From positions 7,131,501 through 7,195,500 of the forward strand of contig NZ_AP023262.1 of NCBI RefSeq assembly GCF_016756615.1: a DNA stretch of 64,000 bases. Reading direction: 5' to 3'. The DNA is from Mesorhizobium sp. L-8-3 (GTDB lineage: Bacteria > Pseudomonadota > Alphaproteobacteria > Rhizobiales > Rhizobiaceae). Positions 34,294 through 43,219 of the stretch are shown one piece after another. A program made the translations under genes and the position numbers. Each line of letters opens with the position of its first letter. Position 1 is the stretch's first letter. The notes beneath the pieces were generated by a model. That model did not search any database. It saw nothing but the letters and a program-made list of their open reading frames with translations, and was not told the origin of the DNA.

Positions 34294-35252
34294 GCCGCGA
34301 TCTCGTCTTGTTGCGCGCCTTCGGCCTCGGCGTTGAAGCCCAGAAGAAAATCGGTGGCCTTGGAGGCAAGGCTGGCGGCGCGGAAGATGGCGCGATTGTC
34401 CTCGCTCAGCACCTTCAGCCATGTGCCGATATAGTCGGCATGGCGCACGGTCGGCTCGATGCCGAGGGTCGAGCAGACAAAGGCTGCGGTGATTTCGGCA
34501 ACCAGTTCCTCGCGCGCATAGGTCTTGGAACCGAAGGCGCCGGAGAGGTCGCGCGCCAGCCGCGCCGGGTGGCCGGTCCAGTGGCCAAGCTCGTGGAAGC
34601 AGGTGCGGTAATAGTCGATCTGCTGAAAGAATGCCGGCTGCGGCGGCACCTGAATGGAGTCACTGCCCGGCATGTAGAAAGCGCGATCGCCGCCGATGCG
34701 GAAATCCGCGCCGCTTCCTCGAATAAGCGCCTCGGCCTGCGGGACGATCTCGCGTTCGGGCAGCGGTTCTGCGTTGCGGTAAAGGTGCTCGGGCAGGCCG
34801 TCGCACTGCGCGACGTTGAAGACGGTGAAGCGCTTCAAGTACGGCACCGCCTGCGGCTCGTCGCCGTCTGTCTTGGCGCGCTCCTGCTCGCCCTTTGGGA
34901 CAAAGCGGTCGGCATGCACGATTGTTGTGCCGCGCTCGCCCTTCCTGACATTGCCGCCAAGGGCAAGCGCCTGCCGGAAGGTCAGCCAGTTCTGGCCGGG
35001 ATAGCTGCGCTCGATGACGGCGCCCCACAGGATGAGGATGTTGATGCCGGAATAGCGGCGCCCGGTGGCCGCGTTGCTGGGCAGGCCGAGGTCGGCCTTT
35101 GCGCTGCCCCATGGCTTGACCCATGGCACGGTGCCGCGCTCCAATTCGGCAATGATGCGGTCCGTGATCTCCTGATAAAGGCTGGCGCCCGAGCGCCCGC
35201 CCCTGCCCGCGCCAGCCTCTCGGCTGTCGGAACGCTGGTGTTTTGCACGCAT
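34290..35252 (-). CDS. ardC: ArdC-like antirestriction protein
   Basis: 320 residues. An N-terminal ssDNA-binding domain (DUF1738: YQEITDRIIAELERGTVPWV, KPWGSA, NAATGRRYSGINILILWG) is followed by a zincin-like metallopeptidase domain with the zinc motif CFHELGHWTGHP and downstream Glu in EELVAEITAAFVCSTLG. ArdC proteins protect incoming single-stranded plasmid or ICE DNA from restriction in the recipient. GGAGGACC precedes the ATG. First gene of the ArdC, small gene, DUF2958, ParB run. Confidence 0.85.
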   Translation of the reverse strand: MRAKHQRSDSREAGAGRGGRSGASLYQEITDRIIAELERGTVPWVKPWGSAKADLGLPSNAATGRRYSGINILILWGAVIERSYPGQNWLTFRQALALGGNVRKGERGTTIVHADRFVPKGEQERAKTDGDEPQAVPYLKRFTVFNVAQCDGLPEHLYRNAEPLPEREIVPQAEALIRGSGADFRIGGDRAFYMPGSDSIQVPPQPAFFQQIDYYRTCFHELGHWTGHPARLARDLSGAFGSKTYAREELVAEITAAFVCSTLGIEPTVRHADYIGTWLKVLSEDNRAIFRAASLASKATDFLLGFNAEAEGAQQDEIAA

Positions 35253-35677
35253 CGTCTGGTCCTCCGCTCTTCAATCCCGCGCCTTTCCCCGCAAGTGGGG
35301 TGGGCGGCGAGACGCGACCGGAAAGGCCCGCCGTCGGAGGCGGACCGCATCCGAAGGACCGGAACGAAGAGGAGGACCCGAAGCGCAAGCGAAGGGTTGC
35401 GGGACGCCGCGGCGGGCCTAGAAGGGAGTGCCGCCCACCCCGCGCCGCCGGGAAAGGCCAACAGACAAACCGCGCCGGCCGGCAGGGCGGCGACCGTCAG
35501 CAGCCGACAGGCTGCCCGCGCCAGGGGGCGAAGCCGGATGGCCGAGACCGCCTGAGCCTGGCGAAGAAAAAGCGGGCTCGGTTCACGAGCACCCGGCACG
35601 CGCCGTCAGGCGCGCGGGCGCATCAGATTTCTGCGCCGTGCGGACATCGGTTTGGCGTTCCGGTCGCACTCGTTCAA
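35253..35677. other. GC-rich gene-free stretch
   Basis: About 425 bases of very GC-rich sequence upstream of the ArdC gene, similar in texture to 4285-4814. I see no gene. It may hold the operon promoter; an origin of transfer is possible but I found no diagnostic inverted repeat. Confidence 0.35.
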
Positions 35678-36646
35678 TCAGAACGAGGTCTTGATGCCGA
35701 CCATCACTGTCGCCGCGGCAAAATCGCCGCCGATCCAGTCGTCTTCGCCGCCAGTCTCTGCGCCGGTCGCAATGTCATAGGTGTTGTAGTCGCCGCGAGC
35801 GGTGAACACCTTTACGTAGGAACCGGAGACGAAGAAGCTGGTCCGCTCGTTGTACTGGTAGCCGACGCTGCCGCCGACCATCAGAACCGGCGCCGATTCG
35901 AAATCATCCTCGAAGCGCAGGTCACGCATCCAGTGATGATCGGTAGCGCCGGCCGAGAAGGTCGTGCCGCCCTTCAGCGCAAAGCCGAAGTTCCAGCGAT
36001 CCTGGACATAGGTCGCATCGATGCCGGCGAAGGCGACCGGCAATTTCTGCTGGTAGCTGATGGCCTTTGCGTCTCCTGGGAAGTCGCCAACCGAATCCCG
36101 GAAGCCGGCAACGCTGTAGACATAGGAGCCGCCATAGGCAGTCCACTTGACCGAGGTGTACTTGAAACCACCGTTGACGTTGATCAGCAGCTGGTCGCTG
36201 AACTGGAAATCGTGGCCGAGCGCGACGGTTGCCGAATAGAAGTAATCAAGATCGGTGTCGGAATGGCGCGAACGGTTGCTCCAGTCGTTCCAGCCATCAT
36301 TGGTCGAGAATGACGGGTTCCAGTCATAGTCTTCCATGTAGCTGTCGCCGCTGAAGGCGATCTGGCCGGAAAGCTTGGCGGTCCAGCCGGCCTCGCTGCG
36401 CGCCGTCATCTCGGCTGAAATGACCGCAGAGGTGCCTTCCCAGATAAGGTGGCTCAGCTTCGAGCCGCTGCCGGGAGCCTGATAGACCAGCTCGTTGGCC
36501 TGGATGTCGATGACGCCGACGCCGCCAACGAAAGAGAAATTGGGATTGTAGGGCGCCGGTTCGCTCGCCACCGCGTCGCTGGCCATCGCCGGCCAGGCAG
36601 CGAGCAACGCTGCCGCTCCACCAAAGACTTTCGCGTACAATTTCAT
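35678..36646 (-). CDS. Omptin-family outer membrane protease
   Basis: 322 residues, with signal peptide MKLYAKVFGGAAALLAAWPA then ASDA. Omptin features: beta-strand repeats rich in aromatic residues, the first catalytic Asp pair in SYMEDYDWNPSF, the second Asp-His pair in GATDHHWMRDL, and the terminal strand ATVMVGIKTSF ending in Phe for outer-membrane insertion. The ATG at 36646 after GAGGGTAG is preferred over the longer frame to 36781. Omptins cleave between basic residues and often degrade antimicrobial peptides, so a role against host cationic peptides is attractive but inferred. A nod-box leader fragment lies just upstream. Confidence 0.8.
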   Translation of the reverse strand: MKLYAKVFGGAAALLAAWPAMASDAVASEPAPYNPNFSFVGGVGVIDIQANELVYQAPGSGSKLSHLIWEGTSAVISAEMTARSEAGWTAKLSGQIAFSGDSYMEDYDWNPSFSTNDGWNDWSNRSRHSDTDLDYFYSATVALGHDFQFSDQLLINVNGGFKYTSVKWTAYGGSYVYSVAGFRDSVGDFPGDAKAISYQQKLPVAFAGIDATYVQDRWNFGFALKGGTTFSAGATDHHWMRDLRFEDDFESAPVLMVGGSVGYQYNERTSFFVSGSYVKVFTARGDYNTYDIATGAETGGEDDWIGGDFAAATVMVGIKTSF

Positions 36647-36710
36647 AGGACTACCCTCATGGGAATCATCCGCCATTCGGCTATAGGCAGCGTAACCGGG
36701 TGCAAGTCGG

Positions 36711-36750
36711 GTGCGGTCGTCTATGCAGCGCCCCTGTAGGTGGCAAAATT
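36711..36750 (-). promoter_or_regulatory. Fragment of a nod box leader region
   Basis: The run GTGCGGTCGTCTATGCAGCG followed by CCC and GGCAAAATTG closely matches the leader plus gene-proximal end of the nod box at 11228-11268 (GTGCGGTCATCTATGCAGCG, CCC, GGTAAAATCG), in the same orientation. The match ends where the integrase remnant begins, so the AAACAATC core and distal half are lost. It points at the omptin gene. It cannot bind NodD in the usual way. Confidence 0.55.
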
Positions 36751-36751
36751 G

Positions 36752-36870
36752 CCGCCCTCGGCTCTGTTCCTCAACACTCAAGGAAACGTCGTTAGCGTGA
36801 CCCGATTGACGGCGGTTTTTGCCGATGCGTTTCGGGCAGCGGGCGTGACGGCAACCCCTGCATTATCCGA
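36752..36870 (+). pseudogene. Tyrosine recombinase C-terminal fragment
   Basis: The plus frame reads ALFLNTQGNVVSVTRLTAVF then ADAFRAAGVTATPA. This resembles the segment ahead of the HxLR box in phage-type integrases (LFL...G..LS..RL..VF..A...AGV). The catalytic boxes are missing. Short and tentative. Confidence 0.4.
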
Positions 36871-36989
36871 GGCACACATTTGCGATGACGATGCTGGTAC
36901 GATTGCAGCGGCAGGCAGCGACCACGCCGGACCTCAATCCGCTGAGATCGTGCAGGTTGCTTTGAGCAGCCCATAGCAAACTCTCTAGT

Positions 36990-37445
36990 CTAGATAATCC
37001 GAAAGAGCCGAGGGCCGAGTTCCTCGAACCCGTTGCGCAGGTAGAAATCGAGCGTGCGCTTCCATTTTGGTTGCCTGGGCGCTGCAAGCTCAAGTCGCTT
37101 CCAACCACGCGCATGGCCTTCCCGCGAGGCGACCTCAAGCAGTTGAGGGGCAATCCCTTTGGAGCGCTTTTCGGGTCGAACATACAGCTCCGAAATATAG
37201 CCGAACTTACCTCCTGCATAGATCGCCGTGCATTCATTCAGCACCATGATGCCGACCGGCTCGTCATCTGCACTTGCGATCACTGCGACCACGCCAGCGT
37301 CGGCAAGCATTATCTGCGCGCTTTGTCTCACGTCGTCGGGCGCGGGCGCTTTCCCGCCAGTGAGTTCATCGAGCAGCGCGTGAATAAAACGGACGACCGT
37401 CCCTGCGTCCGTTGCGTTGGCGCGGCGCGTAGATATGGAAGGCAT
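36990..37445 (-). CDS. GNAT family N-acetyltransferase
   Basis: 151 residues with the GNAT layout: an N-terminal strand (ISTRRANATDAGTVVRFI), GKFGYISELYVRPEKRSKGI (acetyl-CoA pyrophosphate site in RPEKRSKGIAPQLLE) and a C-terminal FYLRNGFEELG. GGAGAAAAT precedes the ATG. The substrate is unknown; such small GNATs acetylate antibiotics, amino acids or proteins. It stands alone between the integrase debris and an AT-rich gap. Confidence 0.8.
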   Translation of the reverse strand: MPSISTRRANATDAGTVVRFIHALLDELTGGKAPAPDDVRQSAQIMLADAGVVAVIASADDEPVGIMVLNECTAIYAGGKFGYISELYVRPEKRSKGIAPQLLEVASREGHARGWKRLELAAPRQPKWKRTLDFYLRNGFEELGPRLFRII

Positions 37446-37827
37446 ATTTTCTCCTGCTAGTGGTCAAAATCCCGATTGATGCTGCCACCCCACGCAGATC
37501 CGACTCACTCTTTTAAGTAACTCGGACGAGTGAACAGCATTTTTCATCAAAAATATGATAAAAAATTGCAAAATAAATATTACAAGCAACAGGATACCGA
37601 TGACTTGAGGTGAATTGCGCAGATAGGGGGGCCTGCAAATCAACCTGGTTACTTCGTGACCGCACGGTGAAGCCGCCTTGCCGAGGTAAGATGAAGTTGC
37701 AGGTCTAAAAGGGCCTAGGACAAACGATACAGCCTGAGATGCCCGTGCGGCCAGTACGCTAGGACAATGCAGTCGAGCAAAGAGGACATCCGTGACGGGC
37801 GGCGAGAGCGCTCGACGGTCGCCACAC
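37446..37827. other. AT-rich gene-free stretch
   Basis: About 380 bases, with a strikingly AT-rich patch at 37520-37600. A minus frame crosses it with one hydrophobic segment (IGILLLVIFILQFFIIFLM), but without a good start signal or family match, so I do not call it a gene. Confidence 0.35.
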
Positions 37828-38916
37828 TCATTCGGCACCAGCCGGAACAGCCGAGCCGACCGGTGCGCAGAGGCTGGTTGCCGCGCCGATCAAGTCGGAC
37901 ACGTCGGCCCCGGTCGTCGCGAAAGAGGTGACGAACCTCACGATTCCGGGCTCCCACCGGTCATGGTAGAAGCGGAATCCCATGTCGAGCAGCCCTCGGA
38001 TCAGGGACGTGGGAAGTCGGCAGAACAGGATGTTGGCCTCGGGACGCTGCTGGATTTTCACGCCTGGCACCAGGGCCAACCCCTGCGCGAGCGCCGATGC
38101 CATCGCATTGGCATGGGTCGCGTTGCGAAGCCAGACACCGTCCCTCAGATAGCCGTCCATTTGCGCCGCCATGAAGCGCATCTTGGAACTCAACTGGCCG
38201 GCACGCTTGCGGCGAAAGGCTATCGTGCTCGCGAGATCTCCGCGGAACGAGACGACTGCATCGACCCCAAACGTTCCATTCTTGGTGGCGCCAAATGACA
38301 CAAGGTCGACGCCGGCCTTCCACGTCATCTCGGCTGGCGAGCAGCGCAGAGTGACGAGGGCGTTGGCGAAGCGAGCACCGTCCATGTGGAGCGCCAGGTT
38401 CGCTGACCGGCAGATATGTCCGATCGCCTTGATCTCGTCGAGCGCGTAGACCGATCCCATCTCGGTCGCCTGCGTGATGCTGACGCTGGAGGGCTGGACC
38501 GAGTGGATATCGCCCACCATGCGCGTTGCATTGGCCGCTAAGGCGTCGATGTCGATTTTGCCAGCCTCGCCTGGAAGCTGCACCAACTTCGCACCGGCGG
38601 TGTAGAACTCCGGCGCGCCGCACTCGTCCCGGTTGATGTGTGCATCGGCGTGCGAGAGGATGCTGCCCCATGGCGGCGTAATCGCCGCGAGCGCCAGCGC
38701 GTTTGCCGCCGACCCTGTCGAAACGAGGAACACGTCGACCGCATGCTCGAACACCTCGGCGAGCTGGCGCTCGACGGTATGCGTCAGCTCATCGTTGCCG
38801 TAGGGAAGCGCCTGACCCGACGCGCACGCGGTGATGGCTGCGATCACCTCGGGGGAGACGCCGGCGATGTTGTCGCTGGTGAAGTCGCGGGGGCGGGTCT
38901 GCTTGCTTTCGTTCAT
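37828..38916 (-). CDS. ltaE: L-threonine aldolase (low-specificity)
   Basis: 362 residues, fold-type I PLP enzyme of the threonine aldolase/beta-eliminating lyase family. Signature parts: RDFTSDNIAGVSPEV, LPYGNDELTHTVERQLAEV, VSTGSAANALALAAI, HADAHINRDECGAPEF, HMDGARFANALV and the PLP-lysine loop SFGATKNGTFGVDA. It cleaves L-threonine or allo-threonine to glycine and acetaldehyde. It lies 70 bases downstream of an AraC-type gene on the same strand, which probably controls it. Confidence 0.88.
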   Translation of the reverse strand: MNESKQTRPRDFTSDNIAGVSPEVIAAITACASGQALPYGNDELTHTVERQLAEVFEHAVDVFLVSTGSAANALALAAITPPWGSILSHADAHINRDECGAPEFYTAGAKLVQLPGEAGKIDIDALAANATRMVGDIHSVQPSSVSITQATEMGSVYALDEIKAIGHICRSANLALHMDGARFANALVTLRCSPAEMTWKAGVDLVSFGATKNGTFGVDAVVSFRGDLASTIAFRRKRAGQLSSKMRFMAAQMDGYLRDGVWLRNATHANAMASALAQGLALVPGVKIQQRPEANILFCRLPTSLIRGLLDMGFRFYHDRWEPGIVRFVTSFATTGADVSDLIGAATSLCAPVGSAVPAGAE

Positions 38917-38986
38917 GGTCTGACGCTCGTTTCATCCATTGAGCGTCCAAGTTGGACGGTTCGCCGCGCGCTTTATTGAACGATAT

Positions 38987-39778
38987 TCAAACCGAGAGGT
39001 AACGTGCCGGCGTCACCCCCAACACCGCCTTGAAGTGCCGGGTCAGGTGGCTCTGGTCCGCGAACCCGACCGCGACGGCGACCTCGGCGACCTGCTGACC
39101 TCGCCTCAGCAGCCGTCGCGCCTCGTCGATGCGGACCTGGATCAGGTAGCGGGTGGGGGGCAACCCGAAATGCGCCTTGAAGCCTTCGATCAGCGTCGCC
39201 TTGGAGCATCCGGCGAGGGCGGCCAGGGCGGCGAGCTGCAGAACTTCGTCAAAGTGGGCATGGATGAAGTCACATACGTCGCGGAACCTCGGTGGCACGA
39301 ATTTTGGCTCTGCAACGCGCGACCTGCCGGCCTCTGCGAAGACGTGGGGCAGGAAACGGATCAGATACTCCTCGATCTCCAGTGCCGAGCTATGCCCATG
39401 TTCAAGCAGGCGCCAAAACGCGCTGAGGCCGTGTGCAACTGGGGCATTCTCCTGGAACGGGCTTTTGAAGTCGATCGTTCCGGGTTCGTTTTGGCCGCTG
39501 TCCTCAAGGACTTGCCGGATAAGGACTTCGGGCATGTAAAAGATCTTCTGGCTCCAGCCAAGATCGTCACCAGCACCCCCGAAATGCGGTTCCCCGGGCG
39601 CGAAGGTCGCGACGGTGCCGCTACCGGCGTGCCAAACCTCACCTCGGCACCAAACATCATGGACGCCTCGCTCGATCAGCCCGATCAGATACTCGTTGTG
39701 GATATGCTTGGAGAAATCCTGCCGGTGATAATCCGCCGCCAGGTAATCGAGCCCGCCAAGGACATCGGAGTGCTTCAT
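38987..39778 (-). CDS. AraC family transcriptional regulator
   Basis: 263 residues from the ATG at 39778, chosen because the family usually starts shortly before a cupin-like sensor (DYHRQDFSKHIHNEYLIGLI); the frame stays open to 39862. The C-terminus has the two AraC helix-turn-helix motifs, LQLAALAALAGCSKATLIEG and VAEVAVAVGFADQSHLTRHF, followed by the typical KAVLGVTPARYL. It lies directly upstream of the threonine aldolase gene and likely activates it in response to an amino acid or related ligand. Confidence 0.85.
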   Translation of the reverse strand: MKHSDVLGGLDYLAADYHRQDFSKHIHNEYLIGLIERGVHDVWCRGEVWHAGSGTVATFAPGEPHFGGAGDDLGWSQKIFYMPEVLIRQVLEDSGQNEPGTIDFKSPFQENAPVAHGLSAFWRLLEHGHSSALEIEEYLIRFLPHVFAEAGRSRVAEPKFVPPRFRDVCDFIHAHFDEVLQLAALAALAGCSKATLIEGFKAHFGLPPTRYLIQVRIDEARRLLRRGQQVAEVAVAVGFADQSHLTRHFKAVLGVTPARYLSV

Positions 39779-40033
39779 CACCGCACGATTGCGCGGCGGT
39801 CGGCCCGGGGGTTCAGAACGGCCACGCGCCTTTTCGTCGCATTCTACGGCGGTATCGGCCACTTGATGATCAATCCAGGTCGGTCGTCACAACGATATCG
39901 TGCACACGTCGCGAATTTCAAACCGAAGCAGGATTAATTGCCGCCCGAAGAGGGGCCTGCTGCAGGGCGGGCAGCGGATTGGCGGGATTAATCGTGTTTC
40001 AAGCTTGGGATGTGGACCCGAGCGACGCGTGGC

Positions 40034-40265
40034 CGTGTGGCCGATATCAAGAAGAAGACCAAGCGCTATCCCCTCCGATCTGACGCATGAGGAATGGTCG
40101 CGGATAAACCGTTCCTGCCGGGCGCGGCCAAGACCGGGCGGCGCGTGGTGACGGACCTGCGCGAGGTCTTGAACGCGATCCGCTACATGGCCCGATCAGA
40201 TGGCGGCTGGCGCATGCTGCCAAAGGATTTCCCGCCCATATCGGTCGCGGTCGAGACGCCTTACG
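40034..40265 (+). pseudogene. IS5-family transposase 5' remnant
   Basis: Starting at a GTG: ADIKKKTKRYP, then after a frameshift in a C-run SDLTHEEWSRI, and in a second frame TGRRVVTDLREVLNAIRYM, then GWRMLPKDFPP. This is the N-terminal DUF4096 part of IS5/IS1031-type transposases. The catalytic part is gone and the reading passes into a ParB-like fragment. Dead. Confidence 0.75.
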
Positions 40266-40269
40266 GACA

Positions 40270-40440
40270 TGCCCACGAACTGCGCCAACTGGCTGGAACG
40301 TTCCCCGGCCTGACGGCGAAGCAGCAGGCGCCGATCAAGGCGCTGAACGCAGAATACGCCAAAACTCGAAGCCGAGCACGAGCATGCCAACGAACTGCCG
40401 GCCGATGTTGACGAACGGCTACCAGGGGCGGCTACGGCTG
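40270..40440 (+). pseudogene. Fragment of a second ParB-type protein
   Basis: Plus frames read FPGLTAKQQAPIKALNAEYAK, then with a frameshift LEAEHEHANELPADVDERL. This resembles the central coiled region of the larger ParB proteins on rhizobial and sphingomonad elements (LT.KQQARI.AL.AE...L...ADELPD.VD.RL). It is not from the ParB at 31854. Short, moderate certainty. Confidence 0.45.
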
Positions 40441-40526
40441 CACTCATTGTCGGATCTTCGACGAAGTCGGACATGAGACACAGCGCTATCGGAGTGACCG
40501 CATTGTTCTGCAACGATTTTCTCATT

Positions 40527-40541
40527 TGGCACGACACATGC
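40527..40541 (+). promoter_or_regulatory. Candidate sigma-54 promoter of the ompW-like gene
   Basis: TGGCACG-ACAC-ATGC has the -24 GG and -12 GC at correct spacing, with one deviation (ATGC for TTGC). It ends about 100 bases before the ompW ATG. A near-miss NifA site, TGT-N10-ACG, lies at 40448-40463. If real, the gene would be nitrogen-fixation regulated. Confidence 0.4.
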
Positions 40542-40641
40542 GGGGGCTATCCCGCATGAGCGCTCCGTCAATCTCGATTGATGCGAGCAGGATTCAATCA
40601 AGGCGCAGTGCGTCGCTTCTGAAGATCAAGGAGAGAAAAGT

Positions 40642-41334
40642 ATGGCGAGAGCGCGAATTGGCGTGGCGCGGGCAATGACAGCGGCTGTCGTCCTCATCGT
40701 TGCGGGACAGGCCGGCGCGGCAGATGTTGGGCAAGCCGCGAGCGTCCCGCAGGCAGAAGCCTGCGTCGCGGAAGCGCCAAGCCCCTGGCAGATCCGTCTG
40801 CGTGCGTTGGGGGTGATCACCGAGGATTCGGGCTATGTCAATGCGGTGCCCGGCTCCGGTCTTTCGTATTCGGACACCGTGACGCCGGAACTCGATATCT
40901 CATATTTCTTCACGGACAACATCGCCGCCGAACTCATACTCGGCACCACCTATGCCAACATCGATGGCCAAGGTGCGATCGGCGGGCTGGGCAAGGTCGG
41001 CAAGGTTTGGCTGCTGCCGCCCACGCTCACATTGCAGTATCATTTTACCGATTTCGACGCCTTCAAGCCCTACGTCGGCGCCGGCGTGAACTATACGATC
41101 TTCTATCATCAGCAAGTCGGCAGCGCCGATGATCTCAAGGTCAAGAACACATTCGGCGCCGCGCTGCAGGTCGGATTCGACTACATGGTGGACGAGCACT
41201 GGGGCGTCAACTTCGACGTGAAGAAGCTTTTCCTCAGGCCCGACTTCGACGTCACTGTCGCCGGCGCCAAGCTCACAGGCAAGGCCAAGCTCGATCCCTG
41301 GTTGATAGGCGCAGGTCTCACCTACCGCTTCTAA
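40642..41334 (+). CDS. ompW: OmpW family outer membrane protein
   Basis: 230 residues, with a signal peptide ending AGQAGAA, then an eight-strand beta-barrel typical of OmpW: PWQIRLRALGVITEDSGYVN, PELDISYFFTDNIAAELIL, LPPTLTLQYHFTDFDAFKPY, VGAGVNYTIF, FGAALQVGFDYMVDEHWGVN and the terminal GAGLTYRF ending in Phe. It forms a small hydrophobic channel in the outer membrane. AAGGAGAG precedes the ATG. A possible sigma-54 promoter upstream suggests expression in nodules. No partner gene is evident. Confidence 0.9.
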   Translation: MARARIGVARAMTAAVVLIVAGQAGAADVGQAASVPQAEACVAEAPSPWQIRLRALGVITEDSGYVNAVPGSGLSYSDTVTPELDISYFFTDNIAAELILGTTYANIDGQGAIGGLGKVGKVWLLPPTLTLQYHFTDFDAFKPYVGAGVNYTIFYHQQVGSADDLKVKNTFGAALQVGFDYMVDEHWGVNFDVKKLFLRPDFDVTVAGAKLTGKAKLDPWLIGAGLTYRF

Positions 41335-41431
41335 TGTCGAAAGGACCCTGAAGGGGCACTTTTCGAAGTCCGCGCGCGGATCTTCCGTGCCGAGAAGTGG
41401 ACCCGCGATGGTTCTTAAAGGAGTTGTTGGC

Positions 41432-42663
41432 ATGCGCGTAGAAAACGATCATTGCGACGTGATCGGTGTGCCGGCCGCTCCCACGCAACTTGATCGTCTT
41501 TCTTCTGCGATTCTGCGGCAGGGGGGATGGCGCGAGTGTCGCTGCCAGGCGATGTGGTGACCTGGGCGGCAGCCCGTCACCAGACGCTCAGGCAGATGCT
41601 TTCCGACCAGCGTTTCAACAAGGACTGGCGACAGTGGCGGGCGCTGCAGGACGGCGAGATTCCCGAGGATCATCCGCTGATCGGGATATGCAAAGTGGAC
41701 AACATGACCACGGCGCACGGCGCCGATCACCGGCGCTTGCGCGGCCTGCTGTCCAGCAGCTTCGCGCCCAGTCGTATCGCCTTGCTGGCGCCACGGGTCG
41801 AACAATGCGTCGATCGACTCCTGGCCGAGATGGCGCAGCGCGGCGGCAGTGCCGATCTGATGAGCGAGTTCGCCGCTCCGCTGCCCACCAACGTGATCGC
41901 CGAACTGTTCGGTTTGCCGGACGAACAGCGCGAAGAGATCGTCGCGCTCACCTACAGCCTGGCCAACACCTCCGCCACAGGCGAAGAGGTGCGACAGACG
42001 CGGCAGCGCATCCCGGAGTTCTTCCGTCGCCTGATCGCGCTCAAGCGGGGCCAGCTCGGCGATGATCTGGCTTCGGCCCTGATCGTCGCGCGTGACAAAG
42101 GCGAGCTCGTTTCCGACACCGAGCTCATCGACATGCTGTTCATGGTGCTGTCTGCGGGCTTCGTGACCACCGCCGGCGTCATCGGCAATGGCGTGCTGGC
42201 ATTGCTGACGCATCCGCAGCAACTGCACTTGGTGCGCAGCGGCCAAGTTCCGTGGTCACAGGCGATCGAGGAGATCCTGCGCTGGGGCAGCTCAGCGGCC
42301 AATCTGCCGTTCCGCTATGCCACCCAGGACGTGGAGATCGACGGATGCCTGGTCCGCCGCGGCGATGCCGTCCTGATGGCGTTCCATGCGGCGAACCGGG
42401 ACGAAAAGGCCTTCGGTCCCGGCGCCAACAGGTTCGATGTCACCCGGCGGCACAACCCGCATTTGTCATTCGGCGAGGGGCCGCATTCCTGCCTGGGCGC
42501 TGCGCTGGCGCGCCTGGAATTGCGCTGCGCCTTCCCCGCGCTGTTCGGGCGGCTGGAGGATCTGGCGCTGACCATCGCTGCGGAGGACGTCGTCTACATG
42601 CCGTCTTACGTCATTCGCTGCCCGCAGCGCCTGCCGGTCAGCTTCCGCCCTTCCGTCGCTTAG
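41432..42663 (+). CDS. Cytochrome P450, N-terminus frameshifted
   Basis: The long open part (41527 on, 378 residues) is a bacterial class I P450: the I-helix is unusual (LSAGFVTTAGVIG), the ExxR is EEILR, and the heme loop is HLSFGEGPHSCLGAALARLE. Family proteins start about 30 residues earlier. The missing start is present at 41432 (MRVENDHCDVIG, PAAPTQLDRLSSAILRQGG) behind a perfect AAAGGAG, but in another frame; the switch falls in a run of six G at 41521-41526. A seventh G would join them. As read, the gene is broken near codon 30 unless translation starts at 41527. Substrate and redox partner unknown. Confidence 0.8.
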
Positions 42664-43016
42664 AGAGTGCGGCATTCACCCCGGATTCGGTGATTCTCGG
42701 TTCGCCGGGGTGGCTGGTCTCGCACGAGGGGGGCGAGCATGCCCGGTTACGCACGATCGTGGCGCCGGCCTTCAGCAATCGCAGGGTGAAGCTGCTCGCG
42801 CAGCAGGTCGAGGCGATCGCCGCGCAGTTGTTCGAGACGCTGGCGGCCCAGCCCCAGTCCGCCGACCTGAGGCGCCACCTCTCCTTTCCGCTTCCGGACA
42901 TGGTTATCAGCGTGCTGATGGGCGAGTGCGCAAGGACGCTGAGCGAAGCCGAGCGGGAACAAGTACCGGGATTCCCGGCTGACCGTGACGACCTGGCCCG
43001 ACTTTACGCCCTTTGA
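42663..43016 (+). pseudogene. Internal fragment of a second cytochrome P450
   Basis: Directly after the first P450 the plus strand reads SAAFTPDSVILGSPGWLVS, HEGGEHARLRTIVAPAFSN, RRVKLLAQQVEAIAAQLFET and RRHLSFPLPDMVISVLMGE. These are the B-C-D helix regions of a P450 (HARLR.I..PAFS), without start, I-helix or heme loop. Probably the remains of a tandem P450 gene. Confidence 0.7.
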
Positions 43017-43219
43017 GCCCGGCGACCTCGATCTGATCCGGCGTCGCCGATGGGGACAAGGATCTCTCCGAGCCTGCACTGATAAGAGGCGGCATCGTAA
43101 GCGGCTTTGGGCGAAAGAGACCGATCAGCGCAAGGGCATTATTCGCATCATCACATAAACATCTCGTTATATGTATTGACAAGAAGCGAAGCTGCTGTGA
43201 TTGTGCGCATGTCGTGGTT

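Noticed and set aside
37464..37838. Possible small membrane protein
   Set aside because: One hydrophobic segment only, no good ribosome binding site, no family match, and it overlaps an AT-rich non-coding patch.
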